From NCBI GenBank assembly GCA_030248135.1, contig JASANC010002389.1, positions 1 through 64,000 on the forward strand: a stretch of DNA of 64,000 nucleotides. Reading direction: 5' to 3'. The translations under genes and the position numbers were made by a program. The DNA comes from Theristus sp. LFF4_11. Taxonomy: Eukaryota; Nematoda; Chromadorea; Monhysterida; Xyalidae. The notes under the pieces were generated by a model. That model was not told the origin of the DNA and searched no databases. It saw only the letters and a list, made by a program, of their open reading frames with translations. Below are positions 1 through 13,800 of this stretch, in pieces. The stretch's first letter is position 1. Each line of letters opens with the position of its first letter.

Positions 1-1526
1 GAGACACAGCTGAAGGTGGCGTTGAACAAAAACAACAACGAACATCTGAAGTCGACCAAAGAGAGCCCACTGACACTAGTGCGAGACGAGGATGGCAACC
101 TGGAAGTCTGTGCGGACTATCGACAGCTGAAGGACAAGTCGAGAAACAACAACAAGGATGTGTCGCCAATGGAGTCGAAACTCATGGAGGAGTGGAAGCT
201 TCAAGAACTGGGGCGAAAAGAAAAGCACACAGTTATTGGTCGATAGTGTCGATAATGGACATGTTCTCGCAGTTGCAAAACAAAACGCGAACGATCAGCC
301 GAGAAGCAGCGAAACGATTGATGGAGCATGTGACGAGCGATGTGAAGAATGACGCAACGATTGAATTCGAACGAATCATCGTTTCATCGGACACATTCGA
401 CCGTCACAAGGAATTGCTGCAGAAATTGTTCAATCGGATGAAGGAGACCGGACTGACAGTGGACAAGAACAGCAGTCAACTGTTCAGGAACGAGATTCGA
501 ATTGGCGGCTACATAGTGAACGACAAGGGCATGTTCACAGATCCGGATTGGGTGCAGAACATCGACCAGTCACCGGTGCCAGCAGAGAAGGAAGAGTTGG
601 TCGCGTTCGTGGCAAAATGTTCGGCGTATTGTCATGTGATTCCGGATTTCGCAGAGAAGGTGAAGCCGTTGTTCAACGAGTTGCAGAAAGATGGCGACTT
701 GGAATGGAATGAAGAGCAGCAGCATGCATTCGTCGACTTGAAAGACACGGTGAAATCTGTCGACCGTTGCGGCACGCTGAACGAAAAGGAGTCGTGCCTG
801 ATCAGAGCAGCAGTGCATGACGACGACATCTCGGTTCGACTGGAGCAGCTGAACGACAAAGGACTAGACTTGATCTCAACACGATCGAGACGAATGACGG
901 ACGCGGAAAGAAGAATGGAAACGTGGGAGAAAGTGTGCATTGCCATTCGATGGGGTGTGGAAACGTGGAGCGAAAAACTCAAAGACATAGAGGTCTTGCT
1001 GCTGATGGACAAAGAGCATCTGAAGAGCGCGATTTCGGCTAACCTGCAAGGAAATGTGGACGCGTGCGATTGGATTGCATGCCTGGTGGCAGTGGAGCCA
1101 AAAGTTGCGTTCGTGACGGATGACGAAAAGAGATTCGAATTGCCAACGTCTGTTAAATGTCGCAAGATCATGGTGGCTAGCTTGAATTCGCAGCAGTTCG
1201 AGGACGCTGTAGAATGGATAGAGCTGGAAACTAAGCGACAACTGGAAGAACGAAATGCGGAGATTGGAAAAAAGACGGACTGGCGATCGATGATCGAAGA
1301 GGAGGCAAGATGCAAGAAGCAGCACTTTCTCACACAACGTCATGGCTACAGCACGGAAAAATGGTTGGATGAGTATGGATGCTATCCAGCTATTGGATTC
1401 CACGAGAGACACTCGCAGCCGAAAAGAACGAAGGCTAGTCGAACGAGTGAGACGACGGTGGCAATGATGACGACGACAGCAGCGAACGAACATCGATCGA
1501 CGGATGTCAGGTTACGCCGAAAATGA
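1..1526 (+). pseudogene. Degenerate Ty3/Gypsy-type retrotransposon pol fragment (5' end outside window)
   Basis: Two overlapping frames (16-246, then 192-1526) together resemble the reverse transcriptase/RNase H part of Ty3/Gypsy pol. The first frame has the palm-type motif SPLTLVRDEDGNLEVCADYR. The second has a match to the thumb and connection region (IGGYIV, then CSAYCHVIPDFAEKVKPLFNEL, then a WNEEQQHAF-like stretch), where Ty3 elements have LGY, YYRRFIPNF and W..E...AF. The frames are shifted at about 190-250. The catalytic YxDD box expected near 355-385 is not recognisable: the local peptide reads FERIIVSSD. The downstream 700 bp stays open but matches nothing I recognise. It is best read as a dead copy upstream of, or inside an intron of, the SLC17 gene. 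Family assignment is fairly sure; functional status is inferred. Confidence 0.7.
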
Positions 1527-1726
1527 GCGATAACTGCAAAAACAGCTGATAAAACACAAATCACTTGACCAGCGAACGGCATTCCGCAGCGGCCGTTTCA
1601 GTGCCTTGTTTGTTCGGCAAGTGTTTGTACTCGTATGGTAAAGCGAACAATAACTCGAGCCATAAAATGGAGAGACAATGACTGAACGGTAATCACTGTG
1701 CATGAGCACCGTTTGTGCTTCGTCAG

Positions 1727-4072
1727 GCATCCTGCTGGTGCTGCCAGTGGCCGGCTATCTGTGCGCGGACGAGCGCTTCGGCTGGTCGTCCGTGTTCTAT
1801 TTCTGCGGCGTCTCCGCCTCCGTGGTGCTGCTCGCGTGGACGTGCGCGGTCGCCGACAAACCGTCGCAGTGCCGTTTCATGTCGGAGGCGGAGCGAGCGA
1901 GCATCGGCCGCGCTGTCGACGGTGAACGGCACACGCACAAACGTGCACAACGCACTGTGCCCTGGGCGAACGTGCGTACACCATGTGCACAGGGTGGCAT
2001 GTTTGGCGCTGTTTTGCACCACACGCCCGTGCGACACGCGCTCTGTTGCAACGTGCTCATGCTGCATGTGCATGGTGAACAAATGTGCTACAAATCTACC
2101 GTTCATCTGAACGTACAACTGGCTGATTGGTTGGTTGCGCTTGATGCATTGCACGCAATTTGTGCAGGCAAACACCGCCTCCCCAGAGCAATTGCCAGCA
2201 CGGAATGCACGCATCAACAATACATGTGTGCAATCAACCAATCAGCCAGATGGACTAAGGTCCGTTAACCAATGCTGCACGCTAACCGATTGGCTGCAGA
2301 TTCACCACGTTTCACCACACCGTCGCACGGGTAAATAAAATGTTGCATTGCATTAAAATTTACATGGTCTATTTGTCTTCTCATGTGAACGAGACGAAGT
2401 GATTTTGATGTGTGGAAACACCGAACGCGATGTTTCGCAGATTTTTGTCCAACCACCTTTGTTGTTATTTAAGATTCTTTTCTTTCTGATGAACAAAAAA
2501 TCAGCGTGTCTCGTCTGTTTGTGCAGTTGCTGACGAGTGCAGCGGTTTGGTCGAACGTGTTGGCGGTGGTGTGTCACGAGCTGCCCTTGATGACATTGAT
2601 CACATTCATGCCGAGCTATTTCAAAGATCGATGCGGCATCACTTGCACCGGCAACAGCGGCCTCTACAGCGCGCTGCCGTTCTCCGCGTTGGTCGCCTCA
2701 AAGTTCGTGGTTATGCGTGCGTTCATTTCGGTTTTTGTGTTGCGCCGCATCTTTTGTTTTATGGCGATTTGGTTTTGTTTATTTGATAGCGAACTTTGTG
2801 ATTGGTGATTTTGTGTGTGCTTTTGATTGTACAGTACGTTTGTGGAAATCTGCGTCACATTTTCCCCGGAATACAGAGGTCGTAATTCGTAAGTTGCTAC
2901 TTCCACAGCAACTTTCAGGTTTGCGATATCGATCGGTATCGCCCGACTGCGCCGTCAGTTCAAGGGACATCGCTATTTGTCGTCACCGACATTCGTCGCC
3001 CGATGCGCGAACTTCATAGGCAGCGCTGGCGTCGGCGTCTCCATGATCGCCGTCACCGTGGCGTCATGCGACCGTGGCGACATCGCGTGGAAGCTGACGT
3101 TCTTGACGCTCAGTGTCGCTGCTTCTGGTGCATAAGTTTAACATTCTGCCAATAAAACAATCATGTGAAGACTTAGAGAACAAAAAACTGATGACGAACA
3201 AGCTGCTGACCAACACAGTCAGTGGCCGACCAATCACTGGCCGAAATCTGCATACGCAAACAAACAGGCACGAAATGTAGCCAGTTCATGGTCAGCATCT
3301 TGGTGGAGTGTCATGGCCAAATTTTTCACACACCACCTTGCAATAATTCATCGCTTCGTTTTCTTGGGTGGTAGAAATATCAGATAGTAATAAAAATAGT
3401 GGTATGCGAAGCTCTGGTTGTAAAAGTTTAGTACTAAAACAAAAATAGTGGTCAAAAATTTCCCCCGTTGGAGTGAATGCACAAAAAGCACAGTTTGTCA
3501 TTCATTCATTTTTTTGCAAAAAGCAGTAAACTCCGATAAAACTGCATGAACAGCCTGTAGTAGAGTGTGTTGCACAGTGATTATCGCCGCAAAGCACAGG
3601 CTTTCACACGGTCGGCTGCATGAGCACCCTGACGTGCATCGCGCCTGCCTTCACGGGCACCGTGACGGGCCTCTGCTTCTGTGTGGTCTCCGTCGTCGGC
3701 ATCGTCCACCCGATCGCCATCAAATTGTACGTCAGCAGCGGCTCCGAGTGGGACGTCGTCATGCTCGTCTCGGCCGCAGTTGCCTTTGTGCCGTGCGTCG
3801 TTTTCACGATCTGCGGCTCAGCCGACGTACAGCCGTGGGCGGCCGCGACGCGAGCGGACGACACGAAAACGCCCCAACAGCAACAACAACAGTGCGCGTT
3901 CATCGTCGCCAAGTTCGGGCCGTTTCTGTCGGTGCTGCCGGCGGCGTCCGTACTGGTCGCCACGACCGCCGCCAAGGACGATCATGAAGCGGCCGCAAAT
4001 GACCGCAGCATGTACTCGGACGAGCAAGGCAACGAGTACTGTGACATTCGATACTTTATGACGTTCGATTGA
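1727..4072 (+). CDS. SLC17-family (MFS) organic anion / vesicular transporter, 3' part
   Basis: C-terminal half of a major-facilitator transporter of the SLC17 group (sialin, VGLUT and phosphate-transporter relatives), which moves organic anions across plasma or vesicle membranes. Exons by eye: 1727-1971, 2527 to about 2706-2720, about 2919-3127, 3600-4072. Family signatures in order: LPVAGYLCADERFGWSSVFY (TM4-5), VPWAN joined across the intron to LLTSAAVWSN, a LITFMPSYFKD segment, GLYSALPFSALVASK, FVARCANFIGSAG, then SVAASG joined to FHTVGCMSTLTCIAPAFTGT, and the terminal QPWA found near the end of many SLC17 proteins. Phases join cleanly at introns 1 and 3; the junction between exons 2 and 3 is uncertain. 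The N-terminal exons lie off the left edge or were displaced by the retroelement. The tail after QPWA is unusually long (about 75 residues, Gln- and Ala-rich). Substrate cannot be read from sequence. Confidence 0.88.
2119..2249. mobile_element. Short hairpin MITE in SLC17 intron
   Basis: Perfect 20-bp inverted arms (2119-2138 and 2230-2249, core CTGGCTGATTGGTTGG) enclose about 90 bp. The same design, CAGCTGATTGG-type arms around TGCATGC-rich sequence, recurs near 8.96, 12.43, 13.6 and 57.1 kb, so this is one family of miniature inverted-repeat elements scattered in introns. Confidence 0.6.
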
Positions 4073-4174
4073 GTTATTGCGCCACACAGACTATGTATTT
4101 GTTTTTCTTCTCGGTGACACGCATTGAGCGAGCGAGCAATGTGTGTTCGTTGATCTAGTCGCCGCCAAGGCCGA

Positions 4175-4180
4175 ATAAAT
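4175..4180 (+). terminator. Poly(A) signal AATAAA of the SLC17 gene
   Basis: AATAAA lies 103 bp after the stop codon of the transporter gene in an otherwise non-coding stretch. It is a plausible cleavage/polyadenylation signal. Confidence 0.5.
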
Positions 4181-5204
4181 GAATGAAGTTGTTGTCTTCG
4201 CAAATTCTTACAGCTAACAAAAAAAAACGTTTCAAGGCAGTCATGCAGACATGCTTTCACTTTCACAACCTTTTTCTACCGAAAAGAACGTTTTTTTATT
4301 GCGTATCTCAGAATTCAATTTCACGTTCCGCAAAATGCAATTGATTTTGAGCCTCTTCTTCAACCGGCTGTTGTTGATTTATCATAGCATTTTGTACCGT
4401 CACTGCTTCTATTTTTAAAAATTGCAGCATTTTCAGCTTTTTGACGTGCTTTTTTTGCCAAGCAACGTGTGCTTTTGCTGATTTTATTCCTGTCGATAAT
4501 AATCGGATTTGTCACTGCGTTACTGCGTGGACTGTTTCGAAGTTTCCTGCTGGATGGATAGTTGCCGATTTGTCGTCTCGAAGAAGCGCGGCGTTGTCCA
4601 TCAACAACAACGTGAACCGGTGCGTTTTCTATCTGACGTATTCAAGAAAGTATCTAGATAACATGGAACACAGAAAAATCATTTGGAACGAGAACCACGA
4701 CCTGGGTTTGGATCCACATGCTGCAAAAAGTAGGTCCCCAAATTGACGTCGGAGGCTAATTTTCAGAAAAGTTTTTGTCAATTTTAAAGGCCAAAAACAG
4801 TCTTATTTCGTTCTGTAAGTGCAATATTCGAACTCAGCGCGGTTCGAATAAACCTGTTTTTTGTCGACCATCGGGTTTTCCTCTAGCATTTTAAAATTTT
4901 TGATTAAAAAAATCGGGATTTTCACTTTTTTCGAACCCTACCCCAGCACCATATGCATGTCTTCGTCAACTAAAGGATAGGTTTCGGTTCGGCTTTTACA
5001 GACGAAGCAACCACTGATCGTAGTCATTGCTAAACCATCTGATTTTCGAGAAATTTTGTGCAATTTATTGATATTCCAATAAATTCTGAACATCACAAAA
5101 ATGAGCCGTCCAAAAAACGCAGAACAAAATGCAAGCAGAACAATAAAGAGACTTTTAAATTTAAATCACCAAAACAATAAAAAATAAATAAAACAGTCTC
5201 AATC
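4181..5204. other. Intergenic AT-rich stretch, no gene seen
   Basis: No splice-compatible coding exon was recognised. On the minus strand an AATAAA (TTTATT at 5064-5069) probably serves the zinc-finger gene that ends at 5205. Confidence 0.4.
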
Positions 5205-6553
5205 TCATGAATCGGTTTTCGTCGGCGATGACGGCAACTTCATGCAGCGTTTTATTGTCAACAGTGCGTTCGATGGGTGCAGCGCTGCGTAGACCATCAG
5301 CCGCGAGAACTGCTCCGCATAGCTGTTACGCTCGGAGTCGCTGATCGTTCCACCGGTGTTCTAAATTGGAAAATCAGGTCTATTAAATGCAGAATGCAAA
5401 TCAGGTCTTTTCAAAATGCAGTTATAAGAGTCGCGAGGCCCGGCACATACGAAAGCGCTTGTCAAAACAGAACTGCTAATTACTGCTTCAACAAGTGGTC
5501 ATGTCGCCAGCGGCGCCCTGAAGCCCATCGCCGAGCTGCACATGAAACGTTCATATTGCAAAAAAACAGTTCAGTCAAAGTTGAAAAAACGCACGACCTC
5601 AAAAATCTAAAATGAACAAAGTGCTGTATCGAGCGATCATTCAGTCAATACTATGAAGCAGCGTTCTTTGCCAGAACAAAACCGCGCAACGTGACCGCCA
5701 ACCAAATATTCCGGCAGAATGCGTCCGTGCACGGAGAGCATGTGTGCTCGCAGGAACAGATCGGTGCTCTTACGCGCGGCGCACTCCGGCGCGGCACACA
5801 CCAGTGGCTGGTAGTTCGTGTGATACACGCTCGCGTGCTGCCGCAGAAACTCGCGCGTGATGTCTGTCGAATCGGGCACCTGCAATTGGGCAGAAATCAA
5901 CTGATACGGTTTGTTAGCTGTTTCAACCAACCGGTTTTACTTTTGGTTTACTTATGAGTGAAAACTGACAACGAAACCTGGTTCACAAGCAACTTGGTAA
6001 GAACAAATATCGCCAAAAAATTGGTGCGACCGCTGTTTTCCCGCAGTGGCCGCAATGAACAACCAGAAGCAGCATTGCCATTTGCAGCTCACGTGTATCA
6101 CAGTGGGCGGACAACAGAAATGACACTGCACCACGTTCGTCGAGGGACAGTCGATTGCGGGCGACTCGCACAGCTCCGGCAGTTGCTCTCTGCTCGCTTC
6201 TTGACTGGCGTGGCCGTGGGTGACCGCTGCAAAATACAAGCCAGTTACGCATCTCTTTGGTCAGTCAGCACAGATGTTGAAAATAATACCCCCCGCTACA
6301 CCCTCCGGAGCTGTTTCCAGGTCTTTTGGAATATATCAACCAATTCGCCACCTGAATTTTCAAGAAATGTCATGAAACGCCCATCCATTTCTCCCTCTCG
6401 TGTAAAAATCAGGTCACAACTGAAGACTCATTTCCAAACGCATGAAAGCAGCTATCAAAGCACACGATTGCAAAACCCACTACTGCACGACGACGTTGTG
6501 CTGCTGTCACCGTCGAAATCCAACTTCGGTACCAGTCTCGCTTTGTCGGCCAT
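5205..6553 (-). CDS. Small C2H2-like zinc-finger protein
   Basis: Minus-strand gene of four exons: 6553-6484 (or 6481), 6226-6093, 5879-5703 and 5360-5205. All phases join, giving about 178 aa. The start ATG at 6551-6553 gives MADKARLVPKLDFDGD. Exon 2 holds a CHFC pair (VVQCHFCCPPTVIH). Exon 3 continues with FLRQHASVYH, then VCAAPEC and HMLSVH, so the Cys and His spacing suggests two zinc-binding fingers, the second a C-x4-C...H-x4-H variant. Exon 4 (NTGGTISDSERNSY onward) has no recognised motif. A nucleic-acid-binding role is only inferred from the fingers; I cannot name an orthologue. The donor of exon 1 has two options differing by one codon. Confidence 0.7.
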
Positions 6554-6569
6554 GTCTGAATGAGCAGAA

Positions 6570-7880
6570 ACAGAAATTTCACAGAAAGTTTGAAATTACA
6601 AAATCGAATTTCTGCCGACCGAACGTGGAAACCGAAAATGTAAAAATCAATCGTCAACATGCGACGATGGGACATATATCCCGGATTTTCGCTAAGCTTG
6701 CAGAAGTAAAACGTCCAGTTTCACACGCTGTGCATATTTTTATTGATCCGACTTTTTTAAACATGAACAACACGCCTCGAATGATGCAAACAAGTTTCAG
6801 GCGGAAACCATCTAAAAATCACACAGAAAATCAACCATCCAGGTGTTTTTTGATTGAAAGGTAAAGCGGTACACAAAGCTAAATTTACAGATACGATCAC
6901 TTACTACAAGCAGCTGATTAAGCACACGGATATTGTGCAAATGAAGCCGACATTTGTTTTTTCAGCAAGAAAATGTTTGTTTTCAGTCAACTAAAAAGCT
7001 GTGAACTATTCGTCTGAACTGTTTTTGCTGCAATTGAACAATCAACAAGCAGTCCAATGCAGTCAATCAGCTGATTGCCTTCATCTGGGGGAACATAGAG
7101 AAAAGACACACCAAGACAGTGTGACAAAGTGCCACTATTCAGCCCGTATACACAAAGACAAAATGTAACAACGACACAACAAAACGATACTTCAGTTATT
7201 CCTTTTTTACACACAACACTCCACAAATCTGAATTCCACCGCAGTCAAAATTATCGCTTTTCGATAAAAGTGTACAGAATTGAATTGATCCTTTGTAAAT
7301 CGAAACCGGACAAAATTAAGTGTAATAATAAGAAAACAGCTTGTGAAACAGTTTACAGAACGAATATAACTAAACTTACAGAACTGCTTGGTACAAGCAA
7401 GCTGAAGCAACATGAAACAACTACCAACCAGCTAACTAGCACCACAGCACCAAACTACAGAACACCACAACAATACCGAGGCAAAACAAATAAGCTTTCG
7501 GCGATAAAAACCATAAAAAATACGAATTTCTTTTTATGTGACCAGTTGCAGATACGTCAAAATGTCTTTCTTGTTTTGTTTAGTTCATTTTCATCGATTG
7601 CCGTTTGCATGCGGCTACTGGATTGGTTGCATTGCAGATTGCATTAATGAACTGTTCCGCTCTGATTGCTGCCACAATCTGAATCAATCAATTGGATGTC
7701 TGTGGATGTGAACAAAACCGGTTTTCAAACTATCCAAGCGAGAAGTTGCGATTTTGTCTCCAAAAAACTTTCTAACTGAGCCCACCGCAACATCAAGATT
7801 GATCGACACGATGTTGTCCCATAATGAGCGCATTACAGTTCAAGAGCAGCCAGCACCACACAAACCACAGCCAACCGAGC
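6570..7880. other. Intergenic region, no gene seen
   Basis: AT-rich sequence between the zinc-finger gene start and the 3' end of the FBXO9-like gene. Open stretches here lack splice context or family resemblance. Confidence 0.4.
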
Positions 7881-7888
7881 AACGCGTC

Positions 7889-10800
7889 TCAAGCAAGAAC
7901 ACTGTCGGATTGCCGGGTGTACGATTTGACGCGCGAATAATACAACGGCGGGAACGTCTGTTCGTTGATGTCGAACGGTGACTGCGTCTGTTGGCCACTC
8001 CTGTACACGACGGTCGACGCGTAGCTGACGAACTGAAGTTGACAGTGGCGACGGTGGCGTGCTGACGAGACACGCAGCTCCTGCATCGTGCAAAACCCCT
8101 CAACAAACTGTCCACGAACCACAAGATTAAAAAAATAAATCAAAAAATATTGTGACAACACACGGTAAATTAGCAATTGACCACGACAAAATTCTTTATC
8201 GCCAGTTAGAGATACTAAAAAAGGTGATCTTTTTTCATTCTGACAATCAGACAATCAAGCCGACAGCGTCTAAGTCCCACTTTCTCAGGGGGGGGGCACC
8301 AGTGATCTGAATCGTTATCTCAACTTCGGTGGCGCTTGGGACGCTTTTTTGCAAAGTAACCGCGAGTTTTCTCGGAAACAAATCAGTGAAGAAAAGTTTA
8401 GTGGATGGATAGAGAGAAATCGGTGGCAAAACCAAATGCCACATTTCGCAACAAGCACAACGCACCACGGTGGTCTGATATTCATCGACCTCGTAGGGCG
8501 TGTTCTCTCGCGCCGCACGAATCTTCCTGGCCGCCTTCAAATCGCCGCCGGCTGCAGCCGCGGCATCTGGCGGTTTCTGTCTTACCAGCCGAGCAGCAAT
8601 CAGATCACCGCCTGAAAAAAAACTGTCCACACTCAGCTATGGATGGTAAACAACTGGCGTTTTATATTGCCTGAAAACAAGTATTGTTTCCGTTTTAAAA
8701 CCGTTTCATTACCCAATTTTCCAGCACCCAGTTTCCAGAACCTGGCCGTTGGAACAAATCAAAAATCCAGTTGAAATTAGTGTTTTTAAGTGGAATGCAG
8801 TGCAGTTCAATTTGAGTTTGACACCGTTTATTTTTTGAGTTTTGCAAAATGCAATTACGCGATATCATCGCCCAATCATATCAACCACTAAAATTTCCAA
8901 AAAATTGCAGGTAAAAACCGGTTCGTTATTTGTGCAAGAAAAAACAATAGGCAATGAGCTGATTGCCAGATTGGTTCGTGATCACATGCATGCTTTCTGC
9001 ACAGGTGTTGCTGTGGAGGTGCAGTCTGTCCTGCACAGAAAGCACGCATCACGCGATCATCAGCTGACTACCGATAAATTATACAGTTCGACTGTGTTGC
9101 ATTGTTACTTCGGTCGGATGAAGCCATGAATATGCCGATTAGTCACAAAACACCCACTGAAAAAATGTCCAACTTTTTCAATTCAGCCAATCAGCTCGTC
9201 AACATAAACGACCTAAACTCCTGAACAGTGGAAGAAAATACACACACAAAAAACAGCGCGACACCGACCAACGAGCCAGTAGCGACCGCGGTACACGCCA
9301 GGCCAGCGGACGTGTCGCGTCGCAAAGCACGGCACCATCACGTGCGGCTCCTCGGGCGTCGTCAGCATCGTCACGGTGCCTAGCAAGTTCTTACTACTTT
9401 CCTATTTTTGCGTTTTTTATCGTCCTTCACTGTTCATTGTGATTGATATGGAACCTCTATTTAAAAAGGAAACTGATTGTCTGAGGCCTGATCGGCTATT
9501 TGTTCACCTGCCAATCAGTGCGTTCGATTCGCAGTGACACGACTTGAATGCACTCTAGATACCTCGTGGCAAAACGCGGTCCTCTCGCGCTCCACAACAA
9601 ACGTTCTTCCAGATCGTAGATAATGAGATCATCAAAAATAAGCACTTTTTGCCGCTATTATCGCTTCACTTCCATGATGACGATCGCAAAAGTTGCAGTT
9701 AGCAGGAAGATCTAGTCTAGCGATAATTTTATTAACTAAACAGTTGCGGTATTTGCGTGTTCTAGCCGAACACTGAATTCGAGTCGACCCAGCACGACTC
9801 CAGCAGCAGCAGACCCGAGCTCATCACACCAGAGTCAGTTACGAATTTCCAAACGAAACCAAACCACTGCCATCAGCGAAACCAACCGTCGGCGAAGAAG
9901 CGCACATAACGATAGTAGACGACGAGATGCCAGGGCCGGTAGAAGCGGTCCTGGAAGGAGGCCTCTCCGTGGCGGATGTACGTGACGCGGCTGATGTAGA
10001 GGCCGTTGTGCCAGACATGTGCCCGCAGCACGTACATCAGCCGCCAGCTGCACAAGTGCTGCTCTGCATCCGGCTGCCCGACGCGGTGGACGCCCCACGT
10101 CCGCGTGCACACCAGACGCCACAGTTCCGGGTCGCTGCAACCGTTGTTTTAGCAACATATGCTTCCGTTATTATACTTCAAGTAGCGAGAGAGTGGCGAT
10201 TTACTGGACTGGAGAACAACCAAGATAACAGGAAAAGGATCACATTATATAGGATATCACGGATAATTACACACAATTACAGCTAGATAATTACGATAAT
10301 CGCCCATCATCAACTTCTCCCCCATCAACGAAAAGAGGGAGGGAGAAGCCAAATCACAAAATCCCTCATATTTTCAATCACAAATCTCTTGCCGTCTGTC
10401 TCACACTCCTGCTTCAAACGGCACCACGTCCTACGACGTCACATCTCCATCCTCGGCACACGCTCGGCCGGAAACGCCCAATACATCGGCACTGTGGCCT
10501 ATCATCCCATCACGACTCAATGCTCGGCGCTCGTTCGGCAGCCAGAAGCACGTGAAAATCGGCACCTTGGCCTCGTCGCAGTCCTGGCGACGCGCCGTCG
10601 CCCATTGGCTGACGTACATCCCTCGGCACATCCTCGGCCGGATAACTGACTGCTGGTCTCTGCGCTGTTGATACGCCAAACTCTGCTGCGTGAACGGTTG
10701 TCTCCTTCTCGTCCATCGAACGTCCCAAGTGCTGCGAGCCATTTCCTCCGCGGTTGCTCGTCTTATCACACGCGCTGCCATCTCGCGGGTCAGCGACAAA

Positions 10801-13800
10801 ACCATAACAGGCCATACGGGACAAAGTCGCGCCTTCCACGGCATAAAGCGACAAAACAAGTCGTACCCAAATACGACAATAAATAGCAGCAGACGACCAG
10901 AGAAGGCCGGTCATGATGACCGCCTACGTGCCACGCTCAACGGCGGGCTCACCACTTCAAGTAGCGAGAGAGTGGCGATTTACTGGACTGGAGAACAACC
11001 AAGATAACAGGAAAAGGATCACATTATATAGGATATCACGGATAATTACACACAATTACAGCTAGATAATTACGATAATCGCCCATCATCAACTTTATTT
11101 CACTCAAAAGTGTTTTTTCTGACAGGTTTATTTCGCCAAAAAACTATTTTTGCCGACTTCAGTAACCTCATATGCACATTTTGGATGACCTGCAATATGC
11201 CAATTCGGCCAGCTAGCGCTTTCAGATTCACAGCAAACAGCAGTGCAGTGATTCGCCGATCTTCAGCTAAAGATGAATATGAAATCAGAACGCACTGTAA
11301 TTTAGGCTTACAACAACAAACTGATGTGGCCACCAAAAGAAAGCTGAACCCCCAAAGCAAGAAGCGTCCGACCGTGCGACGACGTAGAAGCCGCGACAGA
11401 CGAGCGCGAGCATCTCGAGCATGCGCACGTCCAGCTCACTGCCGACGATCCACCGGAACAAGTACGTCAGCAACTCCTTCGGCATCACGCACATCGGCGA
11501 CGCCGCCACGGGGTTGTGCGGCAGACAGAGCAGACCGCGCAGTTCGCCCGAAAACGCAGCCAACAGATCGACGCCCTCCGATTCGCCGTCGTAGCCGTGA
11601 TGCTGGCTGGCTGAACAGAAACGCGCAAAATGCTTGGCTACAATGTCGGCAGAGTTGATTCGTTCTTGCAGTGTGCAACATTGTTGCGGTTGATTTGACA
11701 ACAACGGGCGACCGTTTGAATGGTTCGTTGAATACATATGATATGTCCAATCACTCAGTTGAAAGTATCGTTTTTGATTTTTCAAACGAAACCTCCGCTC
11801 CGCAAGCATGAAACCGTGGTTTAGAGACCTGAATAAAAGCCGACTCGAATGGGCGAGTTTGACCGAATCGAGTGCGGTGTACCGGAGCCGGAGACCGAAT
11901 TGCTGCCGTGCACCTTGGAAGCGTCGCCCCGAAACAGTCGCTTCTCGATGTCAGGCACCAGACGGACCTGAGTGAGCACGAAAATTTTGAAACCGGAATG
12001 GACACGTTGCTGCGACACGCCACACACAAACGGATTGGCTGCATCGTGCGCTCGGCACAAACACAGAGACACGCAGTGTTACAAACACCGCAGCAACTCA
12101 ACCGAGCCGGTATTGCTGTGGTTGCTTTGCCTTCCATCCGCAGCAGTACGCCCCAAAACAATGTTATGCACTTGCACTGCCCATTTTTTTTAAATTTTTG
12201 TTTCAAAAAACAGCACTCTAAGATGAGACAATAAGAACACGGCGACAGAGACAACATTGTGTTCACGCTCACCGCACAGTGGTAACATCGGATCGCATCA
12301 TACATCATGCCCTTTCGCTCGAACTCGATTCCTTGCAAAAAGTGCGCCTTCGACTGAAATCGCAGTAAACAACTCGTTTTGCACTACTACAGTCTATCTG
12401 GAAATTATACACAAGTTGATGCAGCACACATCAGTCTAACTCTAGCTGGTTGCTTGGTGACGTGATGCATGCATTCTGTGCAACCGCTTCACTGCAATGA
12501 CTGCACAAACAAGAGTCCATGCATCACGTGATCACCAAACCAATCAGCTAGTTGGATATGTGCTAGAGTTAGACTATACTGCATTGCAGACTTGCTGCAT
12601 TCGAGTGAAGTGCACGCAACGCAATGCATCACTGCGCCACCAACCACCTAGTCAAATATTTGTACACAATTTACACATAGACAGTGATTTCATTTGTGTT
12701 TCTCGTTGCCGCTGAAGAAGCTGAACCTACCGATTACCTGCTCAAAAATCTCGTCCGATAGATTTGCACCAGAGGCTGTCTTGCGAATACCGGGTGTGTC
12801 GAGCTGATACGAGCCGCAATTGCTGGTGGCCTTTTCGACAATAATCGTCGTGCTTGACCGGTTCGTATTCACTTTTGAATCTGTGTGCGCAAATGAAAAA
12901 TGAGAGCAAAATGTAAAGCCTGTTGTATCGGGTGTACGGACTACGGAGACAGTGAGACACCACGGGGTTTGCACCATTCAAGCAGCTTCAAAGACACAAA
13001 CGCTTCAAAAAAGCCAAAGATTTCCGAAATAAAGCGTGAATGACACACAGTATAACGGTTTTTGCCTCAATTTTCAGAAATTTTGGTTGTTCAAAATCGA
13101 AATTATTGGACGGGCAATATTGTGAGAAATAAAAAGGTTTTAAAACGGAAATAAAACCGGTTTTTCCTGGCAGAATAAAAAACCGGTGTTTTCCATCCCT
13201 GGCTCAGTGTAAATACTGACCAGTTTGGGGCGACGTCGCTTCTGTTGTGCTCTTCAATTCCCGCTGCCAACTGATCCGAAACTGTTCAAGCTCACGCTCG
13301 ATATCCTCCGCCTGTTCGTCTTCTTCATCGTCGTCGCTATTCTGAAGGGTAAGGGATTAAAGGGAATAGTTTCCAGCCAACAATCGCAAACGCACTGAAC
13401 AACAAATAACAACTTTCCTACGCTTTACAGCTGAAAATTACGTTGTAACCTATTATCAGTGTACAAACGAACCCGGTTATTCCAATCTTCTTCCACACAA
13501 GTACATGTACGTAGAAAATTTGCTCCACCTATCTATCGGCCGCCAACCCCTTGCTCCCTCCCTACCCAGCTCTGGACTGGAAGAACTACAGTTTCCAGCT
13601 CTACACCATGTCCAACCAGCTGATTGGTTGCTGCATACATGCTGTGCATGGACTGCTGTGGATGGAGTTCGTATTTTATCCTTCAGCAGTCTGTATTTCA
13701 CTTGACTCTTAACATCATTCATGATGAAACAAACTCGACGTCTCCGCTTGCTCTGGTTAAAAACAACTGATCTTCAGACGTCGGCCTAAGCCGAAGCCCC

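Noticed and set aside
632..1493. Long Ser/His-rich minus-strand frames opposite the pol fragment
   Set aside because: Shadow frames of the plus-strand retroelement sequence; no family resemblance.
5505..5533. Extra exon for the zinc-finger gene (after TGTGCAG on the minus strand)
   Set aside because: Its phases do not join the neighbouring exons without a stop, while the exons at 5703 and 5360 join directly in phase.
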